Assembly (NCBI GenBank): GCA_049242885.1
Contig: JBMLOQ010000028.1
Span: forward strand, 1-34,787
Source: CAIVPM01 sp049242885
GTDB lineage: Bacteria; Bacteroidota; Bacteroidia; Chitinophagales; Chitinophagaceae
DNA length: 34,787 bases
Direction of reading: 5' to 3'
Position 1 is the first letter of the stretch. Each line of letters begins with the position of its first letter. A program made the position numbers and the translations under genes. Below, piece after piece: positions 24,606-32,130 of the stretch. The notes under the pieces are model-generated. The model saw nothing but the letters and a program-made list of their open reading frames with translations. It was not told the DNA's origin and searched no databases.

Positions 24606-25511
24606 TTGGATAAGATTCCTGTGCATTTTAATGGCATTACTTATAGCATAAATGACCAAAAAGATACTATAGGATTTAATATTCCATTTACAAAAGCAGG
24701 CAACCTAATTGTAGTAAAAGCCAAAGTTGATAGCGTCCAAGGCAATTTTATAATTGACTCTGGCAATCCTGGATTGGTTTTAAACCAAACCTATTTTAGA
24801 AACTATAAAACAATTACTGATACAGAAAGTGGTGGGGAAAGCAATGGCATAAATGGAACAGTTAGTAATGTTGAGCAAATTATTATATCTGAATTTGTAT
24901 TTGGCAAACTTTTTGAAAATCAACTAAAAGCAGATCTTTTGCCTCTTGGTCATATTGAAAATGCAAGAAAACTAAAAATCATTGGCTTAATTGGTATAAA
25001 ATTTTTTAGTAACTGTGAAGTAATTTTTGATTTTGAAAATAGCACATTACAGTTTACCATTATAAACAAAAAATTTTCAAAAAACTATAAAAACAAATTA
25101 ATTGGTGACACAAATATTGTAAAAATATTACCCTTTACCATTACCGATAATAGGCTAATTGTACAAGCATCCATTGCCAATAAAAAATTAAAATTTATAA
25201 TAGATTGTGCTGCCGAAACCAATATTTTGCATAGTAAATTACCCAATATAATTTTTGATAAATTAAACGTATTGGGCAAAACTTTATTAACAGGAATTGG
25301 AAGTAATAAAATTGAAGCTATACAAGGCGAAATTGAAGATTTAACCATAGGCAATAAAAAATTGAGTAATTTGCCATTTATAGTAACCAATTTAGAAAAA
25401 ACTTGTTTTTCTTACCTAGGCTGTGTAGATGGTGTTTTGGGATTCGATTTTTTATCGCTTCAAAAAATTGGCTTTAACTTTACCAATAATCAAATGTATA
25501 TATGGCAGTAA
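24606..25511 (+). CDS. Retropepsin-like aspartyl-protease-fold protein
   Basis: Two tandem retropepsin-like halves are visible. The first has NFIIDSGNPGLVLN, a DSG triad near residue 51, and IGLIGIKFFSNCEVIFDF. The second has KFIIDCAAETNILHS, where the triad reads DCA instead of D-T/S-G, and GVLGFDFLSLQKIGFNF. A pair of halves with one altered triad suggests an asymmetric or inactive enzyme. The nominal TTG at 24606 gives 301 residues but probably not the true N-terminus: the frame stays open back to 24531 and encodes a signal-peptide-like segment IKLALTIFLTCFKLILFA, without ATG, GTG or TTG. The end overlaps the next gene by 10 nt, so both are translated together. It was probably exported. 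Proteolysis is not certain. Confidence 0.75.
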   Translation: MDKIPVHFNGITYSINDQKDTIGFNIPFTKAGNLIVVKAKVDSVQGNFIIDSGNPGLVLNQTYFRNYKTITDTESGGESNGINGTVSNVEQIIISEFVFGKLFENQLKADLLPLGHIENARKLKIIGLIGIKFFSNCEVIFDFENSTLQFTIINKKFSKNYKNKLIGDTNIVKILPFTITDNRLIVQASIANKKLKFIIDCAAETNILHSKLPNIIFDKLNVLGKTLLTGIGSNKIEAIQGEIEDLTIGNKKLSNLPFIVTNLEKTCFSYLGCVDGVLGFDFLSLQKIGFNFTNNQMYIWQ

Positions 25512-26959
25512 AACCATTATTCATATTAAAACAAAAAACATACACACAAATAATATTGTGCTTTATTCTGTTGTGTTTATGCACCAATACTATAGCACAA
25601 CCACCATTTTCATTTGGCATTAAAAATGGCAAAATGATTATTAAAGCCAATAAAAATCTTACACAAAAACAAATTGACAGTGTAAGCAACAAATTCAAAC
25701 TTGGCGAATTAATGTTACACTTATTAATTAAAGATAATTTTACTGATAGTTTGAATAAACATGGTTGGACAATTGAAAACAACGATAACAATTGGCTTAC
25801 AATTACCAAAAATTTTGAATCTTCTGAACTTTATGTTAAAAAAAGCAATGAACCTTTTATAACCCCCATTCTTAAAAACACTAGTCCATTTTTATTTAAC
25901 AATAGATATTTGATAAATCGTTTCAAAAAAAACAAAATTCCCACTGAAACAGATAGTACTATTACAATTACTTACAAACCATTTAAAACAGCAAATGAAG
26001 TTTTATTAGCTGGAAGCTTTACAAATTGGAGACGCAATGCACTACCCATGCAAAAGGAAAAAAATAATGAATTTTCAATTACCATACCGCTTATACAAGG
26101 AAAACATTTTTATAAATTTCTTGTAGATGGCGAATGGACTGTTGATCCTTTAAATGAACAAATAGAAAGTGACGACGAAGGCAACAACAACTCATTACTT
26201 TGTAAAAGCAATACCCGATTTTTTTTGCCAAACTATACCAACGCTAAAAAGGTTTTTCTAGTTGGAAGTTTTAATAAATGGCAAGATGGCAATATTAAAA
26301 TGATAAAAACAGATAGCGGTTGGTTTGCAAATTTGTATTTAGTTGATGGAAATTATACATATAGATTTGTAGTAGACGATAATTGGATTACTGACCCAGC
26401 AAACCCATTAAAATATCCTAATGAGTTTTATAATCAATTCAATTCGGTAAAACAAATTGGCAATCCAAGTAGTTTTTATTTAAAAGGATTTACACAAGCA
26501 AAAAAAGTAACTTTAGTTGGCAGCTTCAACAATTTTAGAGATTATGAAGTGTTATTAGAAAAAAATGATAGTGGTTGGGCAACCAATTATGTGGTAGAAA
26601 ATGGCAGCCACATATTTGGATTTAAAGTAGATAATAGTTTTGTAAACCAAGAAGGTGAAATTTTAAAGAATATAGAGGAAGATGGCACAACTTTATTAAT
26701 AAATGCTAATCATACTTTTAGTTTACCTGGCTTTGAAAAGGCAAAAAAAGTGTATGTTGCTGGAAATTTTAATGGGTGGAGAAAAAATGCAACTGTAATG
26801 AAATTGGTAAATGGTGTTTGGATGGCTAACGTGTATTTGCCACAAGGAAAAAACCTATACAAGTTTATTGTAGATGGAAAATGGATTATAGATCCCAACA
26901 ACAATCTTTGGGAAAACAATGAATACAATGATGGTAATTCTATTATTTGGAAAGAATAA
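25502..26959 (+). CDS. Exported protein with four AMPK/CBM48-type glycogen-binding modules
   Basis: This 485-residue protein has a signal peptide (about 1-33, ending TIAQ), a region of about 110 residues with no recognised domain, and four tandem E-set/CBM48-like modules (about 152-232, 238-315, 323-400, 404-485). Each has the hallmark strand and turn: LLAGSFTNWRRNA (168-180), FLVGSFNKWQDGN (252-264), TLVGSFNNFRDYE (337-349) and YVAGNFNGWRKNA (418-430). Each then has YKFxVDGxW-like strands with WTVDP, WITDP and WIIDP in modules 1, 2 and 4. Module 3 lacks the Trp residues. CBM48 modules bind alpha-glucans such as glycogen or starch; no catalytic domain is visible. It overlaps the retropepsin-like gene by 10 nt, indicating coupled translation, and a terminator follows directly. 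Confidence 0.85.
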   Translation: MAVKPLFILKQKTYTQIILCFILLCLCTNTIAQPPFSFGIKNGKMIIKANKNLTQKQIDSVSNKFKLGELMLHLLIKDNFTDSLNKHGWTIENNDNNWLTITKNFESSELYVKKSNEPFITPILKNTSPFLFNNRYLINRFKKNKIPTETDSTITITYKPFKTANEVLLAGSFTNWRRNALPMQKEKNNEFSITIPLIQGKHFYKFLVDGEWTVDPLNEQIESDDEGNNNSLLCKSNTRFFLPNYTNAKKVFLVGSFNKWQDGNIKMIKTDSGWFANLYLVDGNYTYRFVVDDNWITDPANPLKYPNEFYNQFNSVKQIGNPSSFYLKGFTQAKKVTLVGSFNNFRDYEVLLEKNDSGWATNYVVENGSHIFGFKVDNSFVNQEGEILKNIEEDGTTLLINANHTFSLPGFEKAKKVYVAGNFNGWRKNATVMKLVNGVWMANVYLPQGKNLYKFIVDGKWIIDPNNNLWENNEYNDGNSIIWKE

Positions 26960-26990
26960 AAAAACAACGAATAAATCGTTGTTTTTTTTT
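26960..26990. terminator. Bidirectional terminator after the CBM48 gene
   Basis: An 11-bp stem AAAAACAACGA/TCGTTGTTTTT (26960-26970 with 26976-26986) has a 5-nt loop and is followed by four further T on the plus strand. It begins at the base after the stop codon of the CBM48 gene. Because the stem base is all A/T, it can also stop the converging proline-rich peptide gene. Confidence 0.8.
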
Positions 26991-26995
26991 ACCCT

Positions 26996-27244
26996 TTATC
27001 CTTTTTTTCTTGAAGGAGGAGGTGGCGGTGGTGGAGGAACTTTTACATTTTTACCAACCTTTGGTTTGCTAGGAGGAGGCGGTGGCGGTGGTTCACTTTT
27101 TACTTCCTCATCTTTTACAATTTTTGGAGGAGTAAATTTTGACATTTCAACTTTAGGTTTTTTGGGAACTTTTGGCTTAGCAACTTGCGATATGCTTGCA
27201 ATAGCAATCACTAATGCTAATGAACTTAACAATAACTTTTTCAT
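26996..27244 (-). CDS. Small secreted proline-rich protein sharing the TonB linker
   Basis: This 82-residue protein has a signal peptide (MKKLLLSSLALVIAIASIS, about 1-20). Its mature part of about 62 residues is basic and proline-rich: VAKPKVPKKP, then PKVEMSKFTPPKIVKDEEVK (30-49), a seven-proline run (52-58), KPKVGKNVKV, an eight-proline run (70-77) and SRKKG. Segment 30-49 equals residues 99-118 of the TonB at 14388 in 18 of 20 positions, with 39 identical nucleotides. It has no domain that could act as an enzyme. A frame start five codons upstream (27259) is possible, but MKKLLL fits a signal peptide. A plausible role is a periplasmic spacer-like or receptor/peptidoglycan-binding peptide linked to TonB; this is inference. 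Confidence 0.7.
   Translation of the reverse strand: MKKLLLSSLALVIAIASISQVAKPKVPKKPKVEMSKFTPPKIVKDEEVKSEPPPPPPPSKPKVGKNVKVPPPPPPPPSRKKG
27098..27136 (-). repeat. 39-nt exact repeat shared with tonB
   Basis: This stretch, read on the minus strand, is identical to tonB positions 14703-14741. It encodes the FTPPKIVKDEEVK segment in the same reading frame as in TonB. No other copy was seen in the window. Confidence 0.9.
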
Positions 27245-27426
27245 TTTATAAAATTTCAAAAAAGATTAATAAAGAAATATTTTCCATAAAACCAAGGTTA
27301 ATAGTTTTTTATAAACCTAATTTATAGTTTAATCCAAATGTTAAAATAAACAATTTTGATTATCAAATAGCTACCTTATAGAAAATCGAAAAATGCATAT
27401 TTACATTAATTATGTACTTTAGTTGC

Positions 27427-28830
27427 ATGAACACTAGAAACGAATCTTTAGATGCTCTAAGAGGTTTTGCTATTTTAACAATGATTTTAAGTGGCAGCAT
27501 TGCTTTTGGTGATGTTTTACCTGCTTGGATGTACCATGCACAGGTGCCTCCTCCATTGCATAAATTTAATCCTCAAATTGCTGGAATTACTTGGGTAGAT
27601 TTAGTTTTTCCGTTTTTTTTATTTTCTATGGGTGCAGCTATACCATTGGCTTTGCACAATAAAATAAAAGAAGGTGCTTCTTTTACATCAATCTCAACAA
27701 TTGCGATTAAACGTTTTTTACTACTAGCATTTTTTGCATTGTTTACACAACATATGAAAGCTTGGGTTATTGCCGAAAACCCAAAAACAAAAGAGCATTT
27801 GCTTTCTCTACTATCTTTTGCATTACTGTTTTTTCAATTTTATGAAAACAAAATACCAAAGTATAGAAAGTTATTTTTTGCATTAAAAATTCTTAGTTTT
27901 ATAGTAGCAATACTGCTATTATTTCTATTACCTTTTTGGAAAGGCAATGGATTTGATTTCTACAAAAGTGATATCATTTTAATGGTACTTGCCAATATGG
28001 CACTTTTTGGTGTTTTAATATATTACTTCACTTATAATAATTCACTTTTAAGGATTGGAATTTTACCATTTATAATGGCCATATTTTTAGCTGCTAAAGA
28101 ACCAGGTAATGGTTTTGCAAAAAGTATATTCAATTTTAACGAGCTTGCTGGATATAAGTTTGATTGGCTATATAAATTTTATTTTCTAAAATATTTATTT
28201 ATAATTATTCCTGGTACAATTGCAGGTGATATTCTTGTGAAAAATACTACAGAAAAAGTTCAAAAATTATCAACAAAGAATAATGTATTAACTACAATTT
28301 TACTTTTTGTAATTGTGTTTAATGTGTATGCACTATTTACAAGACAGCTTTATTTAAATGTAATTATAACTGCAACCGCCGCACTAACATCAATTAAGTA
28401 TTTAGCACAAAATAGCAAAAACTCAACACAAACTAGGTTTCTAAAAATAGGCTTTTACCTGTTACTGCTGGGGTTGTTTTTTGAAGCTTACGAAGGAGGG
28501 ATAAAAAAAGATAGCTCTACATATAGTTATTATTTTGTAACTAGTGGACTTGCCTTTTTAAGTTTAGTAGTGTTTGATAGTTTAACTTCATTTTCGTTTA
28601 CAAAATCAATCATTCATTTTTTTGCTACAAATGGAAAAAATCCAATGGTTGCCTATGTAGCAGGAAGTTTAGTATTACTACCAATACTTTCCTTAACAAA
28701 TACAAAAACATTATATGATGCTATGAATACAAATGTTTTTATAGGATTTTTAAAAGGAGTTTTATTTACTGGCTTTGTAAGCCTAATAACTATTTTCTTT
28801 GTAAAGCAAAAATGGTTTTGGAAAACCTAA
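27427..28830 (+). CDS. DUF5009/HGSNAT-like multispanning membrane protein
   Basis: This 467-residue inner-membrane protein has about ten to twelve hydrophobic helices. The N-terminus ESLDALRGFAILTMILSGS, the segment GITWVDLVFPFFLFSMGAAIPLAL and a C-terminal FATNGKNPMVAYVAGSLVLLP place it in the DUF5009 group related to heparan-alpha-glucosaminide N-acetyltransferase and acyltransferase-3-like proteins. These may transfer acyl groups to sugars across the membrane; the substrate is unknown. An ATG at 27412 five codons upstream is possible, but a TACTTTAG box overlaps it and the alignment-like start is MNTRNESLDALRG. It is followed 28 nt later by an SDR gene, suggesting an operon. Confidence 0.83.
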   Translation: MNTRNESLDALRGFAILTMILSGSIAFGDVLPAWMYHAQVPPPLHKFNPQIAGITWVDLVFPFFLFSMGAAIPLALHNKIKEGASFTSISTIAIKRFLLLAFFALFTQHMKAWVIAENPKTKEHLLSLLSFALLFFQFYENKIPKYRKLFFALKILSFIVAILLLFLLPFWKGNGFDFYKSDIILMVLANMALFGVLIYYFTYNNSLLRIGILPFIMAIFLAAKEPGNGFAKSIFNFNELAGYKFDWLYKFYFLKYLFIIIPGTIAGDILVKNTTEKVQKLSTKNNVLTTILLFVIVFNVYALFTRQLYLNVIITATAALTSIKYLAQNSKNSTQTRFLKIGFYLLLLGLFFEAYEGGIKKDSSTYSYYFVTSGLAFLSLVVFDSLTSFSFTKSIIHFFATNGKNPMVAYVAGSLVLLPILSLTNTKTLYDAMNTNVFIGFLKGVLFTGFVSLITIFFVKQKWFWKT

Positions 28831-28858
28831 TCAAAACATTTACTTAAATAATTAATTA

Positions 28859-29830
28859 ATGATTTTAGTTACAGGTGGTACTGGATTAGTTGGCTCGCAT
28901 TTAGTAAATGAGTTAAGCAAGGATCATAAAATTATTGCTACATATAACTCAACAAAACCAACAAATAACAACAGCAACATTAGTTGGTTAAAACTAAACA
29001 TTTTAGACGTTACTGAAGTTTATAAAGCACTTGAAGGCATTACACATGTTTATCATTGTGCTGCAACGGTTTCATTTAATCCAAAAGAAAAAGAATTGCT
29101 TTTTAAAAATAATATTGAGGGTACTGCAAATATTGTAAATGCTTGTTTACAACATAATGTAAAACGCCTTGTGCATGTAAGTAGTGTTGCTGCCTTAGGT
29201 AGAATAAGAAAAAATACAGCTATTGATGAAACCATGAATTGGACTAAAGAAACCAGCAATAGTGTGTATGGCCAAACTAAATACTTGGCAGAAATGGAAG
29301 TTTGGCGTGGTGTTGCTGAAGGCTTAGAAGCTGTATGTGTAAATCCCACCATTATTTTAGGAAATAGCAATTGGGATAATGGTAGTACTGCCATTTTTAA
29401 AAATGCTTTTAATGAATTCCCGTGGTACACAAATGGTGTAAGTGGTTTTGTTGATGTTTTAGATGTTGTACAAGCAATGATACTGCTAATGAATAGTAAC
29501 ATAACTGGCGAAAGGTATATTCTGTGTGGCTATAATTTACCCTACAAACAAGTATTTACAAGCATTGCCAAAGCATTTGGCAAAAAACCACCTTATAAAG
29601 AAGTTACACCTTTTATTGCAGCTATTGTATGGAGAGTTGAGGCAATTAAAAGTTTTTTTACTAAAAAAAATCCATTACTTACTAAAGAAACAGCACATAC
29701 AGCTCAAGCGGTTGTTCATTTTAAAAACAACAAGTTGATAGATAAGTTTCCAAATTTTACTTATACCCCATTTGAAAATACTATTACAAGAATTTGCAGT
29801 GAATTAAAAAAAAGATATACATTAGCATAG
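28859..29830 (+). CDS. Extended SDR, NAD-dependent epimerase/dehydratase-like
   Basis: This cytosolic NAD(P)-dependent oxidoreductase of the extended short-chain family has 323 residues. The nucleotide-binding motif TGGTGLVGSH is at 5-14, the strand VYHCAATVSF at 64-73, LVHVSSVAALG (104-114) carries the serine position, and the catalytic YxxxK is Y137-GQT-K141. After that NPTIILG is typical of dihydroflavonol-reductase-like or nucleoside-sugar epimerase-like enzymes. The substrate is not predictable. It lies 28 nt after the DUF5009 gene and 10 nt before a small exported-protein gene, so the three probably form an operon. Confidence 0.87.
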   Translation: MILVTGGTGLVGSHLVNELSKDHKIIATYNSTKPTNNNSNISWLKLNILDVTEVYKALEGITHVYHCAATVSFNPKEKELLFKNNIEGTANIVNACLQHNVKRLVHVSSVAALGRIRKNTAIDETMNWTKETSNSVYGQTKYLAEMEVWRGVAEGLEAVCVNPTIILGNSNWDNGSTAIFKNAFNEFPWYTNGVSGFVDVLDVVQAMILLMNSNITGERYILCGYNLPYKQVFTSIAKAFGKKPPYKEVTPFIAAIVWRVEAIKSFFTKKNPLLTKETAHTAQAVVHFKNNKLIDKFPNFTYTPFENTITRICSELKKRYTLA

Positions 29831-29840
29831 AAATATTACA

Positions 29841-30200
29841 TTGAAAAAAATTATAATCATATTATTTGCTATAAGCTTATACACTCCTGAAGCAGTACAA
29901 ATATTGGATTTTAGTAAATGTATATTTACTGTTTTTACAATATCTAGTGGTAACGTTTGCGATTGTTTACTTTTAAATGTTGATAATAGCGAATCAAAAA
30001 GCAAAAATGAAATGCTACATCACGAGCATAAACAAATTGAGTTTAAACAAGTTGATAAATACTTTAGCGAAACAAAATTTAATTTCTGTTCTAAGGGAAA
30101 TGTCCTAGATATCAAACAAAATCCTGTTTATAAAAACTTAATTTCATACAATTATTTACAAGAAGTTTTTCATCCTCCTGCAATTACCACTTTTGTTTAA
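29841..30200 (+). CDS. Small exported protein, unknown
   Basis: This protein of 119 residues starts from a TTG with MKKIIIILFAISLYTPEA, which resembles a signal peptide without a classic cleavage site. The mature part has four cysteines (C27, C40, C42, C83), the histidine cluster LHHEHKQ (58-64), and a C-terminal NYLQEVFHPPAITTF. A -HPP- ending is something I recall from small Bacteroidota proteins near metal or TonB receptor genes, but I cannot name a family. The gene starts 10 nt after the SDR stop, so it is translated from the same mRNA. A metal-related role is speculation. Confidence 0.6.
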   Translation: MKKIIIILFAISLYTPEAVQILDFSKCIFTVFTISSGNVCDCLLLNVDNSESKSKNEMLHHEHKQIEFKQVDKYFSETKFNFCSKGNVLDIKQNPVYKNLISYNYLQEVFHPPAITTFV

Positions 30201-30208
30201 ACATATAT

Positions 30209-30261
30209 TATACCCTATCTAGTAAAGTATAGATTTTACTTCAACTTCAATTTAGGGTATA
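30209..30261 (+). other. Nested inverted repeats in the intergenic region
   Basis: An outer 9-bp pair TATACCCTA/TAGGGTATA (30209-30217 with 30253-30261) encloses an inner 6-bp pair AGTAAA/TTTACT (30221-30226 with 30235-30240). No T-tract follows, so it is not a standard terminator. It follows the stop at 30200 by 8 nt and could be a processed 3' end or a structured leader. Confidence 0.35.
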
Positions 30262-30397
30262 TTAGATATTACTTGTAAAATTATTTTATTTACCTGCTGT
30301 TGTGCTTATAATGTAAGTAGAGCTGTCGTTTGCATATTAAAAAAACGATTATGCAAATTCTTACAAAGCACACACAGCCAATCATCAATTTAAAAAA

Positions 30398-31294
30398 ATG
30401 AAAAATATATTCATTTGCCTTGTTGTGGCAATAATGGCATCATGCACCTCTATTTCTAAACTTTCAAATAGTCCAATTCAAAATCAAGAAGTAATAAAAC
30501 CCAATGATACTATGCTTTTGGGTCGAAACAGTTTATCGCAGTTATACAAACAACCCTATGCTCGTTGGTTTGTAACAAATTATAATAACTATACAATTGA
30601 TTCTTTGACAATTTCAAAAATTACACCTTTACTTCAAAACAAAACCATAGAAATTTTCTTGGGTACTTGGTGTGGTGATACAAAAAGAGAAGTTCCTAAA
30701 GTGATTAAAATTTTACAAGCAGCACAAGTAGACACTAGTAACATACATTTGATATTTGTTGACCATGGAGAAACCAATAGAAAACAAAGTCCTCAGCACG
30801 AAGAACAATTTAAATTTATACATAACGTTGCCACATTTATTGTTTATGAAAACAATAAAGAAATAGGAAGAATTGTTGAAACGCCACTAGAAAGTTTTGA
30901 AAAAGATTTGGCTACAATACTCACTGGTTTACCATATACCCCTAAGTACAAAGCCTTGTATTATTGGAATAAAAATGTAAGAAACAAAAAGAAAAATTTA
31001 AGCCAAGAAGTTATTGATAACTACGCCAAAGTTTTAAAACCTTTAGTAAAACACAGTGGAGAATTAAATTCTTATGGTTATGTACTTATGGCAGCAAAAA
31101 ACTATACTGAAGCAATAAATATTTTTAAAATCAATTGTGCTATGTACCCAAATGTTGCTAATGTTTTTGATAGTTTGGGCGAAGCCTATTTTAATTTAAA
31201 TGATAAAGAAAACGCCATTCTAATGTACAATAAAGTATTACAATTAGAACCCAATAATGCTAATGCAAAAGAAATGCTTAATAAGTTACACTAG
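30398..31294 (+). CDS. Lipoprotein with thioredoxin-like and TPR domains
   Basis: This 298-residue protein has a signal sequence and lipobox MASC, lipidated at Cys16. A thioredoxin-like domain (about 65-175) carries IEIFLGTWCGDTKREVPKVI, with the active-site-like Trp91-Cys92-Gly93-Asp94. It has only the first cysteine of the CxxC pair. The position of the usual cis-proline reads VATFIVYE, Ala for Pro. A C-terminal TPR unit follows (about 220-298): YGYVLMAAKNYTEAINIF and FDSLGEAYFNLNDKENAI. It is probably not a dithiol oxidoreductase; it may bind partners or act as a monothiol. An 8-bp inverted repeat TTTGCATA/TATGCAAA lies upstream at 30329-30357. A very strong hairpin follows at 31309-31371. 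Confidence 0.82.
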   Translation: MKNIFICLVVAIMASCTSISKLSNSPIQNQEVIKPNDTMLLGRNSLSQLYKQPYARWFVTNYNNYTIDSLTISKITPLLQNKTIEIFLGTWCGDTKREVPKVIKILQAAQVDTSNIHLIFVDHGETNRKQSPQHEEQFKFIHNVATFIVYENNKEIGRIVETPLESFEKDLATILTGLPYTPKYKALYYWNKNVRNKKKNLSQEVIDNYAKVLKPLVKHSGELNSYGYVLMAAKNYTEAINIFKINCAMYPNVANVFDSLGEAYFNLNDKENAILMYNKVLQLEPNNANAKEMLNKLH

Positions 31295-31308
31295 TGTTTA
31301 CGATAACT

Positions 31309-31375
31309 AAAATTTAAAGCATAAAACACTTGATGTTTAAAACCTAATTAGTGTTTTATGCTTTAAATTTTTTTA
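31309..31375 (+). terminator. Long perfect hairpin terminator
   Basis: A 22-bp perfect inverted repeat (31309-31330 with 31350-31371) has a 19-nt loop, followed by TTTT. It lies 14 nt past the stop of the thioredoxin/TPR lipoprotein and 28 nt before the rnc start codon. It is unusually long compared with other terminators in the window. Confidence 0.75.
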
Positions 31376-31403
31376 AGCAATTACAATAACATTAATTTGT
31401 AGT

Positions 31404-32111
31404 GTGAATTTAGTTACAGTTTTATTTACTTCTGCTGCAAAAAAAAATTTAAAAAATCAATTGCAAAACGTATTAGGCATTAAGCCTAGTAATTTGCAGC
31501 TATACGAAATTGCACTTAGCCACAGAAGCATTAAAGAAAGTGCAGATGCAAATAATGAAAGATTAGAATATTTAGGCGATGCCATACTAAGCAGCATAGT
31601 TGCAGATTATTTATTTAAACGTTACCCTTATAAAGGCGAAGGCTTTTTAACTGAAATGAGAAGCAAAATGGTAAATCGCCAACAACTAAATGATGTTGCT
31701 GTAAAACTTGGTTTAAAGCAAATTACCATGTATAACAAAACCGACTCTAGCCTTAGAGGAAGTGCCATTTTTGGGAATACATTAGAAGCAATAGTTGGAG
31801 CTGTATATTTAGATAAAGGATATAAAAAAACTCAAACTTGGGTGCTTAAACATCTTGTAATTCCTCACATGTTTGTCGATAGTTTAGAGTTAATTGATAT
31901 AAACTTAAAAAACAAACTTATTGGGTGGGCAAGTAAAAACGGTAAAGCCCTAAGCTTTGATTTAGCTGATGAAAAAATGGAAGCTGGCCGAAGATTATTT
32001 ACCATGAATGTGGTTGTAGATGAAGAAATAATTTCATCGGCAAAATCATTTAACAAAAAAGATGCTAGCCAAAAAGCAGCACAAGAAGCTATTGTAAAAC
32101 TTAGTTTGTAA
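31404..32111 (+). CDS. rnc: Ribonuclease III
   Basis: This is the double-strand-specific endoribonuclease for rRNA and mRNA processing, with 235 residues. An N-terminal catalytic RNase III domain (about 15-150) carries the signature NERLEYLGDAIL, with E52, E55 and D59 matching E38, E41 and D45 of the E. coli enzyme. The second metal-site motif reads GNTLEAIVGAVYLDKGY: E128 matches E117, but N125 replaces the aspartate D114. A double-stranded RNA-binding domain follows (about 168-235), ending KDASQKAAQEAIVKL. The start is GTG at 31404; no ATG exists in the open frame. It is 19 nt ahead of mqnB. The usual acpP-fabF neighbours are absent. Confidence 0.94.
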   Translation: MNLVTVLFTSAAKKNLKNQLQNVLGIKPSNLQLYEIALSHRSIKESADANNERLEYLGDAILSSIVADYLFKRYPYKGEGFLTEMRSKMVNRQQLNDVAVKLGLKQITMYNKTDSSLRGSAIFGNTLEAIVGAVYLDKGYKKTQTWVLKHLVIPHMFVDSLELIDINLKNKLIGWASKNGKALSFDLADEKMEAGRRLFTMNVVVDEEIISSAKSFNKKDASQKAAQEAIVKLSL

Positions 32112-32130
32112 TTTGTAACTACACTTAAAT

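Noticed and set aside
26919..27251. Glycine-rich plus-strand ORF
   Set aside because: It is the reverse complement of the polyproline codons of the secreted proline-rich protein, which has a signal peptide and a sensible start; the glycine runs are an artefact.
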